In this document: positions 21,497 to 27,500 of the stretch, in pieces
Position numbering within the stretch: position 1 is the stretch's first letter
Layout of the letters: the number at the start of each line of letters is the position of its first letter
Source of the DNA: Apostichopus japonicus
Lineage: Eukaryota > Echinodermata > Holothuroidea > Aspidochirotida > Stichopodidae
Reading direction: 5' to 3'
DNA: 27,500 nt
NCBI RefSeq assembly: GCF_037975245.1
Contig: NC_092569.1
Span: 15,452,501 to 15,480,000 of the forward strand
Translations under genes and position numbers: made by a program
Notes under the pieces: model-generated
Seen by the model: only the letters and a program-made list of their open reading frames with translations
What the model was told of the DNA's origin: nothing
Database searches by the model: none

Positions 21497-21654
21497 TACA
21501 CTCAAAAAAATGAAGTGTTAAATTTGAATCGTAAAGTGTTGAATTTAACACCCCACCCTGTTTGGATTAGGGACAACACCCACCGGGTTAAATTAACACT
21601 TCAGAAGTGTAACATAATATAACACTTTGCGAGTGTTGCCTTAACAACACCCAT

Positions 21655-21950
21655 ACAAGTGTCAAAATAACACTTCCTGGTGTTGAAGGTACACTACAGG
21701 GAGTAAAATTAACACAATAAAGTGTTCATTTGTTAAATCTTCTGGGTGTCAACATGACACTTCAGGAAGTAAAATTAACACCATAAAGTGTTCATTTGTT
21801 AGCACTTCTGGGTGTCAAAATTGCACTTCAGGGAGTATAATTAACACTCTAGTGCACATTTTTTGGCCTTCTGGGTGTCAAAGTTCTGCTTCAGTGAGTA
21901 GAATTACCACCATATAGTATTCATTTGTCATCTGTGTCAAGATGATACTT
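21655..21950. repeat. Subterminal ~65-bp tandem array of the element
   Basis: AGTGTTCATTTGTT recurs at 21721, 21787, 21851 (diverged) and 21916, each followed by CTTCTGGGTGTCAA and CACTTCAGG.AGTA.AATTA. Four or more copies; divergence increases toward the interior. Confidence 0.85.
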
Positions 21951-22737
21951 AATGGACTCTCAACACACAATAGTGCTCTCTCGTTTATACTTCTGGATGT
22001 ATATTTAACTGCTGGTTTGTAAAGTTTTACATGTTTATTATGTAACGCAAATACATTACTGTTATGTAAAATTTTGCCAGAAAAGTTTACATCGCACCCG
22101 TTTAGTAAATATTTTATACAGGTTTTAGGTTAATTATTACCTAGTAATTAGGTAAACAATATGGATGCATGTTTGAATCGCTCACAGCAGAAAGTTACAT
22201 TTAAGAGAGAGCAAAAAGCAATGACAACACAAACAATTCAGAATGTGGGATTTTCAGCAATTAAACACCCTACTACCTTCCTATTCCAGAGGTCCATTTA
22301 TTATATCCCATTAAATGTAAAACGAACAATTTAGGCTATAAAAGTATTGTCTTGTGGAATTAAGTCAACTTAAAAGTGCCAACATTTTCAAATGCTACAG
22401 TGCAGTTACTTGGTCTTTATTTGTCGAGTAGAGGATCGATGTTAGTTTAGTCCCGACAAAGCTGCAAAGTTTCATGCGGAAGCGTGGAATTTCAAAGATA
22501 AGAATAGAGAATATTTATAATGTTCTGTGACTTTTATTCCTTCACTACTCCTTCACTCAATCTCTCAGGTCTTCATCAGTTTGCAGTCACTTCACTCAGC
22601 CACACCCTTCATTTTCCCAACAGCCAGCACAACAACACACAAGGCCAATATTCCAAGTCAAAGTCAAAGTGAACAGTGAACTCCCTTCCTCTCACACAAT
22701 ATCATAAGTAGTCTGTACATAGCATACACTGTAGAAA

Positions 22738-22758
22738 CACACACACACACACACACAT
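22738..22758. repeat. (CA)n microsatellite
   Basis: About ten CA units inside the 3.7-kb element. Confidence 0.9.
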
Positions 22759-22910
22759 CTCTAACCCCTCTTGACCCCCATCTCCCCTTATCTCTCCTTC
22801 ATCCTGCCTGACCTACATAAGCACCAACTTTCGGACTTTCACTGGCTCACGCCCAAGAATTCCATCTCCATAGCAATAATATTTACAAAGTATAGTTAAA
22901 GAGGTATATT

Positions 22911-22992
22911 ATAGAAATAGAAAGTTGCGATATATAGATTGTTCATGGTTATAGAAATAGATAGTTGAGATATGTAGATTGTTCATGGTTAT
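22911..22992. repeat. 40-bp tandem repeat, two copies
   Basis: ATAGAAATAGA.AGTTG.GA followed by TAT.TAGATTGTTCATGGTT occurs at 22911 and 22951. Confidence 0.85.
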
Positions 22993-23035
22993 ATATATAG
23001 TCTTTAAGTTTGTTCTCGACATTATTTTTTTGCAC

Positions 23036-23527
23036 ATGCCTTTTGGTTTCTAGATTAAAGACAAAGAAACAACTCTTCCCAAAGTCAATTTCAAATAAGC
23101 AACAACTTTAGAAAACTTCTGATCCATGGGATGAGAAAACATGGAGTGCTGTGTATGATGACTGCTACACTACAGTGACTATGTCTTTGTTGTTGGCAAA
23201 TGCCTCTTGGTATTCCAGATTAAACGCAAGAAACAACTCTTCCCAAAGTCAATTTCAAATAAGCAACAACTTTAGATATATGCTGATCCGTGGGATGAGA
23301 AAACGTGGAGTACTGTCTATGATGACTGCTACACTGCAGTTACTTTGTCTTTGTTGTTGGCTCGTGCCTTTGGTATTCCAAATTAAACAAAAAGAAAAAA
23401 CTCTTCCCAAAGACAATTCCAAATAAGCATCAACTTTACATACATTCTGATCCGTGAGATGAGGAAACATGGAATTCTGTCTATGACAACTGCTAAACTG
23501 CAGTAACGTTGTTTTTTTTTGTCGGCA
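23036..23527. repeat. 164-bp tandem repeat, three copies
   Basis: AACTCTTCCCAAAG starts at 23071, 23235 and 23399, exactly 164 bases apart. Each copy also shares AAATAAGCA.CAACTTTA, CTGATCC.TG.GATGAG, CTGCTA.ACT.CAGT and a TTGTTGTTGGC-like block. The array lies directly downstream (minus-strand sense) of the decayed cargo ORF at 23521-23823, suggesting the array grew from or next to its 3' end. Confidence 0.9.
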
Positions 23528-23823
23528 CGGTGAGCATAAAAATCTCGAATCTGGTTGCGTTTCACACCACCAGGCAACTTGTAGACAACTTTTTGGAAAA
23601 ATTCCCAGGCACCGAGACTTGCAATTTGGTATAATTCAGATTTAACACGTAGAATAATTTGAAGCAAACATCAATGGCTTCATAAATGTCCTCTGGGGTA
23701 GGGCATGTCTCTGGATGATCACAAATGACTGCTTGGGGTGTATTTTGCTTCCTCCAAGAAGTAACACATATTGCTGAGGTCTTTCTGAAATCTTTTGCAA
23801 ATAGAATTCCAAGTTGATGCTTC
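23521..23823 (-). pseudogene. Decayed cargo gene in the element: C-terminal coding segment with one frameshift
   Basis: After a strong acceptor (TTTCTTTGTTGTTACTTAG|GA) the minus strand reads KHQLGILFAKDFRKTS, TPQAVICDHPETCPTPEDIY, EAIDVCFKLFYVLNLNY. It then must shift frame near 23605-23630 to continue as WEFFQKVVYKLPGG and RNQIRDFYAHRAD. The two halves together resemble the C-terminal region (VDLCFK.FF.L...Y......W.F.Q..VY) of a large, uncharacterised multigene family that I recall from fish and some invertebrates. This is memory, not a search. Function unknown. No good donor separates the frames, so a one- or two-base indel is the simplest explanation. Likely the end of a gene carried by the element whose upstream SAM-like exon is at 24782. 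Confidence 0.5.
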
Positions 23824-24781
23824 CTAAGTAACAACAAAGAAAAGAAAAGAAAATTCCCATCATAATGAAGTTGTGTTAAAAGCTTGGAGCATAAGCAGTT
23901 TTTTACATGTACCCCTCACAAAACATGAACATTCCTAAAGAAAATGCACACAATTTAATCAGTTGTGATTCTAACTTCTTCAAGTACGTTTGAATCTAGA
24001 AAGCCAGATGGCCTATAGTGATTACTTGTCAAAACAGGAACTTGCATTAAACTTTCATCAGACAAGGTAGGCAACTTTTATAACCAATGCATCATGTTAA
24101 CAATGCTTAAAACAATGCTCACTCCCACTGTATGCAATTGTGTAGATTGATAATGAATTATAACAGCTAGATCACTTCCATAAGATATCTAAATTATAGT
24201 TGGGCCTAGGCCTAGGTCTAAAAGTATCACCAATCCACATCAGCTTCGGCCTACTTGCTACAACTTACAAGCTAAAATGGCAATTAGTGGTAATTATATA
24301 TTGCATTACATGAATATATGTTTATCCCTTATTGAACATAGTACCAGCGTAACTATAGGCCCATGCCTGATGCTATTTAAAATGCATTGTCTTGAAATAG
24401 CCTAAGTATACCCTACTAGTACTAGGCCTAGTAGTAGTACTACTTAAAAAAGTGACTCGCAGGGTATACGAAGTTACGGTTAACGCACAAAAAGGAATAG
24501 AATGCACTAGATTACAATAAAGGCCTAGACCAAAGTCCTCCGTCCGTCCGAAGGCAATTCCGTTTAATGTTTACTTGTATGTAGGCTACACTGATTCGTT
24601 GACAATTATGAGTTGACTATGACAAACAGCAGCTAGCCTATTATATTAACTTATAGTATGACTTTAACGTTAGGTCTACGTAACGCAAGCGATTCAAATG
24701 CATTCGTCTACCCAGCTTAGTCGTGGGTCTCTAAGCATATCTCGTAATTGTCACGTACACTTACATAATATCAAAACATAC

Positions 24782-24989
24782 CTTCGAATTTTTCAATCAA
24801 TTCTTCCAGGCCCCAGTCTCCTATAACGTCATTTTCATGCCATTGTAGCTCGTTATCGCACACTGAGTACGTAACGTTTTGTGGCTTGAACGTATATATG
24901 GCTGTGGTTACTATAGTACATTTAGTAACGATAAATGTCGACAAACTGGTACAGGTATTGCTAGGTACGGTAAATGGGTGTTCACGGTA
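24782..24989 (-). pseudogene. Cargo gene in the element: SAM-like exon with a strong splice donor
   Basis: On the minus strand an open frame of 69 codons without Met (from a stop at 24992-24990) ends in a near-perfect donor AAATTCGAAG|GTATGT. The last residues, LQWHENDVIGDWGLEELIEK then FEG, resemble the first helices of a sterile alpha motif-like domain (W...DV..W.L.EL...F). The true 5' end is not known: CGTACTCAG|TGTGCG at about 24850 could be an acceptor. A 40-codon open stretch at 24074-23955 (LPTLSDESLMQVPVL) looks like the second half of a SAM domain, but it does not join in phase and lacks good splice sites. The exon faces the same way as the C-terminal segment at 23823. Confidence 0.4.
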
Positions 24990-25179
24990 CTAAGAATCCA
25001 GCTGACGGGAGGTTTGACCAATCAGAATGCTCGAACTGAAAGTACACTTCTGCAGGTGTTAAAAAATCCACGCTACATAAATTATGTAACCCTACTCAGG
25101 GTCAGAGTAACCCTTCAGGTGTAGGGTGAACGGTTACACCTGGAAAGTGTTAAAATTCAACACTCCATTTTTTTGCGTG

Positions 25180-25218
25180 TAAATGCTTGGTTTATGTGAT
25201 TGCGAAGAGCATCCTTCC
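25180..25218 (-). pseudogene. Gene B last exon, 5' piece: fibrinogen-related domain segment upstream of the element
   Basis: After a good acceptor (CTTTTGTGCGTGTTAACAG|GG, with a long pyrimidine tract upstream) the minus strand reads KDALRNHINQAF. This is the counterpart of the G(D)SL..HN....F segment that precedes STxDRDND in fibrinogen-related domains. It stops at TA, where the element begins. The exon enters in phase 1 (needs one base from the previous exon). The previous fibrinogen exon is not visible in the 600 bases upstream. Reading on into the element gives TRKKMEC and then a stop. Confidence 0.8.
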
Positions 25219-25829
25219 CTGTTAACACGCACAAAAGAAGAAGAAATTTTAAATGAGTTGAAGAAAGAAATGAGAAAGATTGAGAGAGAGGGTTGGGGAG
25301 GGGGGTGGGTGAGGGAGAAACCTAGACCGCAGTAAGGAAACTATTAACCAAATCGTGGCAAAATTGTGAAAATTACAAATAAATTATTATGTGTTATTTA
25401 TACACCCCCCCCCCCTCTGCTCATACATTTGAAGTATTGTACATGTCTATGGGGTTCATTAATCTTTGAACAATAACCAAATACACACAGTTTGACCTAA
25501 CTGAGTGTACTATCGATTAAAGTAATTGAGTCATAATCGGATACACAACTATAAGATCAAGATATATACATACTATAGAAGGTGTACAGACGATGAAGTA
25601 ACAACAGTCAACAGTTGCACAATTATACTTCCGGGATTTAATTGTTTATATTTAAACAGAGCAAATGACTTCTTTGGAGGTCACCATGTGTCTAATTAAT
25701 GGCCATAACGAATCAATGTATTACTCCAAAGCTATAAATTCCTAACGAAAACACGAGGATAACTTTGACTGTCCATGGCCAAAGGTTTCCAGTCAACTAG
25801 TGTTTCCTATAATTACGTCACACACTAAC
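25219..25829 (-). other. Intron-like stretch of gene B with no supported exon
   Basis: Between the F5/8C exon donor and the last fibrinogen exon acceptor there are only about 610 bases. I find no second half of the F5/8C domain and no earlier fibrinogen exon on the minus strand. It contains a purine-rich tract (25250-25320) that is the pyrimidine tract of the acceptor, and a C10 run near 25406. Confidence 0.55.
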
Positions 25830-26023
25830 CTGGATCCATTCAGTAATATCATCTATATCATCTTGTTCCTTTGCGCACCAGCCGCCATCCGAATTAAGTC
25901 TCACGTGATCTTTTGATATCCCCAATGGTCCGTCTTCATTACCTCCGAGGTAAGAAGACATCGATATTTGATCCAATGAAATAACTCCTTCTTCCAGACC
26001 AACTGCAGGATTGCTGCAACTGC
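25830..26023 (-). CDS. Gene B exon: N-terminal half of an F5/8 type C (discoidin) domain
   Basis: A 194-base exon (64 codons plus 2 bases) with acceptor CTGTCTAATTACAG|GC and donor ATCCAG|GTTAGT (phase 0). It enters in phase 1 and so joins the PAN exon to give LQ-G-SCSNPAVGLEEGVIS. Key landmarks of the F5/8C family are present in order: C.NP.G.E.G.I....I..SSYLG, then ARL-like VRLN, then the diagnostic DGGWCA, and D..EWIQ. In this family the domain binds membrane lipids or carbohydrates outside the cell, and its N- and C-terminal Cys pair up. Here the exon covers about the first 60 of the usual ~150 residues. The exon carrying the V.TQGR..Q.WV.SF and C-terminal Cys parts is not visible downstream in the window. 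Confidence 0.85.
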
Positions 26024-27171
26024 CTGTAATTAGACAGAAGAAATATGATATGAAAATAAAAGTATATCAAACCGTTTCTACGATCACCATCTACACGGCC
26101 ACTTAAATCGGTAGACATACATGGAGAGTGGGTAGCTAAAACCACAGGGCTGGGGAACATATGGGGTGTCTTTTTTTCCATTTCTTAATATACTTAGGGC
26201 ACAGTACATCCTTACAAAGAGGAAAATGTTATATGATTGTCCTCATGGCCCACCATGGTTTTCGTCTTGAAGCCACTAGTTGTAGCCAACAAAGTACGAT
26301 ATTTTTTTTTACAAGTTCTTTATACCTTACCTGAACTGACAATTTGACACAGTTAATTGTGTCTTTATATGAATGTTGAATTACGTAAGACTAATATGTA
26401 CAATACTATGTGTAGCTATACTATTTTCTCTGAAATGTGCTTAAAAATGATGGCAGTATACATGAATGGTGGTGTATGTTATTTCATTTATACCATACTT
26501 CAAAATGCATTCCTACTAAACTCAGGCGTGTAGCCAAGTAGAGGGGTCGGGGCGAAGGGGAGACCGCCCCCCCCCCGCCCCTTGAGCATATTTTTGTTGT
26601 ATGTTTTTATGATATCGCTAGTAATTTCAAGCTTAGATGCAACTTACAAGGCCTGGGAAGTGCCATTTCCAGCGATCTGGGAGGCATTTTCAGCCAAAAT
26701 TTTCTTGTACGCGTAGCGCCAACTTAAATAATTTTCAATGCAGAATCTACGGCTCTGATAGTTTACCTACAGGTTCGCCCCTCCCTTGGAAAATTCCTGG
26801 TTACGCGCCTGACTAAACTGAAGATAGCGTAATAACGTGGGGTAGTGGATGAGCCGGGGTCGGAGGGGTAGGAGAAGACGGAAATGGGACGGTGACAGTT
26901 GTGTGAAGAAAAAAAAAAAATTTTACATATCACCATAACATCGAGATATACTAGGTCGATGATGACAGAGGTGTGTCAAATAATTGCAACACTACAATGC
27001 CAATGAAATAAATCAAATACAGAGATCCCCTCTTTTCTCCTACCGCCACTCACCTCCTCGCTCCCACCCTTCTTTCTCCACCCCTCCTCTCTCTCTCCCA
27101 CCGCAACCCATCCCCTGCCTCTCCCATCTCGATGAAGCTAGATATATAACGAAATGAGACCAAGCCTTACC
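26023..27171 (-). other. Intron between the PAN and F5/8C exons of gene B
   Basis: About 1.15 kb, containing a family 2 MITE (26523-26811) and a pyrimidine-rich plus-strand tract (27027-27128). The apparent ORFs at 25939-26181 and 27040-27160 are read-through of the real exons into this intron. Confidence 0.7.
26523..26811 (-). mobile_element. hAT-like MITE, family 2 (289 bp), complete, perfect 8-bp target duplication
   Basis: Starts CAGGCGTGTAGCCAAG and ends CCTGGTTACGCGCCTG, inverted repeats of about 16 bases with few mismatches. It is flanked by ACTAAACT on both sides (26515-26522 and 26812-26819). It contains a C10 run and the block GATGCAACTTACAAGGCCTG, which is shared in reverse with the copy at 12885. 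It lies within the intron of gene B. This complete copy defines the ends of family 2. Confidence 0.9.
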
Positions 27172-27416
27172 CTGTAACCTATCAAAGTGGTTGACGTCTT
27201 TATTCACTTCAAGAATACCGTCCATCGAGGAGGAATTGCCGGTGCTCAAGAAACAAATCGAGTCAACAAAGTTGAAGTCAAAAGATAAACATTTGAACTC
27301 TGCTGAATACAAACAGGCTTCTGCGCATGTCGATTCTGTGACGTCAGTGATGGTGTCGGTGACGTTGTAAGTGGCCACGGCGTAAGGACTCTTCACAAAG
27401 TAACTGAATGGAAGTT
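27171..27416 (-). CDS. Gene B exon: PAN/Apple domain (partial gene, enters from right edge)
   Basis: A 246-base exon with acceptor GGCTTTGATTCGATAG|AA and strong donor TTACAGG|GTAAGG. Both boundaries are in phase 1, so it is a symmetric 81-codon module. It reads LPFSYFVKSPYAVATYNVTD, then STCAEACLYS, FKCLSFDF, ICFLSTGNS and NHFDRLQ. The spacing C...C......F.C.SF.F......C.LS and the final FDRL are typical of PAN/Apple domains in secreted or cell-surface invertebrate proteins, where they mediate protein or sugar binding. It joins in phase to the F5/8C exon at 26023. The exon before it is outside the window. Confidence 0.85.
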
Positions 27417-27500
27417 CTATCGAATCAAAGCCAAAACAAAAATGATAATGACAGTTTAAGAAATTGTATAATAATTCTTATAATCACACGGTCTACTCAG
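27417..27500 (-). other. Intron of gene B at the right edge
   Basis: Sequence upstream of the PAN exon acceptor; the T-rich tract before the AG is visible. Confidence 0.6.

Larger units (their letters stand above)
21499..25179. mobile_element. 3,681-bp DNA element with terminal inverted repeats and TA target duplication, inserted in a fibrinogen-domain exon
   Basis: Left end CACTCAAAAAAATGAAGTGT; the right end in reverse complement is CACGCAAAAAAATGGAGTGT, so the termini are imperfect inverted repeats of more than 20 bases. Both ends abut TA (21497-21498 and 25180-25181), and removing the element with one TA restores an open fibrinogen-domain exon, which fixes the boundaries exactly. Subterminal regions are rich in AACACT/AGTGTT motifs. 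The interior has a 65-bp array, a 40-bp repeat, three 164-bp repeats and decayed minus-strand exons. No transposase with a recognisable catalytic motif was seen. The TA duplication fits Tc1/mariner-like or other TA-targeting superfamilies; the CAC-start ends do not allow a firm family call. Confidence 0.9.

Noticed and set aside
21501-21551. N-terminal extension MLNSTLYDSNLTLHFF of the fibrinogen tail ORF
   Set aside because: These codons lie inside the inverted repeat of the element and are not part of the original gene.
23955-24074. 40-codon open stretch reading LPTLSDESLMQVPVL, possible second half of a SAM domain
   Set aside because: It does not join in phase to the donor at 24782 and lacks a pyrimidine tract. 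Kept only as a hint in the cargo-gene entry.

Overview
This is a eukaryotic, animal genomic window: AT-rich, intron-rich and crowded with repeats. There is no bacterial-style gene packing, and every convincing coding piece is a short exon flanked by splice sites. The extracellular domain types (PAN/Apple, F5/8 type C, EGF, mucin-like Ser/Thr stalk, fibrinogen C-terminal domain) and the many short hAT-like elements carrying poly-G/C runs suggest a marine invertebrate. An echinoderm such as a sea cucumber is plausible, but that is inference and no species is claimed.

Gene A (minus strand, 7124 down past the left edge) is a secreted fibrinogen-related (lectin-like) protein. Four exons join without a phase conflict: signal peptide (7124-7055), short linker (5996-5925), Ser/Thr-rich repeat stalk plus a Cys-rich module (3447-3005), and EGF-like domain plus the start of the fibrinogen domain (605-289). 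The rest of the fibrinogen domain lies outside the window.

Gene B (minus strand, entering from the right edge) has a PAN/Apple exon (27416-27171) that joins in phase to the first half of an F5/8 type C (discoidin) domain (26023-25830). Further on is the last exon of a fibrinogen domain. That exon is cut in two by a 3,681-bp DNA element with terminal inverted repeats (21499-25179) and a TA target duplication. The second half of the F5/8C domain and the front of the fibrinogen domain are not visible in between, so gene B looks broken or rearranged.

The 3.7-kb element has a 65-bp subterminal array, a 40-bp and a 164-bp tandem repeat, and on its minus strand decayed exons of a cargo gene: a SAM-like segment with a good splice donor, and a C-terminal segment with a good acceptor and one frameshift.

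The 14 kb between the genes (about 7.2-21 kb) holds no gene I can support. It contains microsatellites, degenerate tandem repeats, a (TA)n hairpin, a remnant of a CR1-like LINE, and several hAT-like MITEs. Six MITEs in the window have perfect 8-bp target duplications (1573-1963, 12359-12783, 15401-15787, 18127-18492, 20103-20860, 26523-26811).
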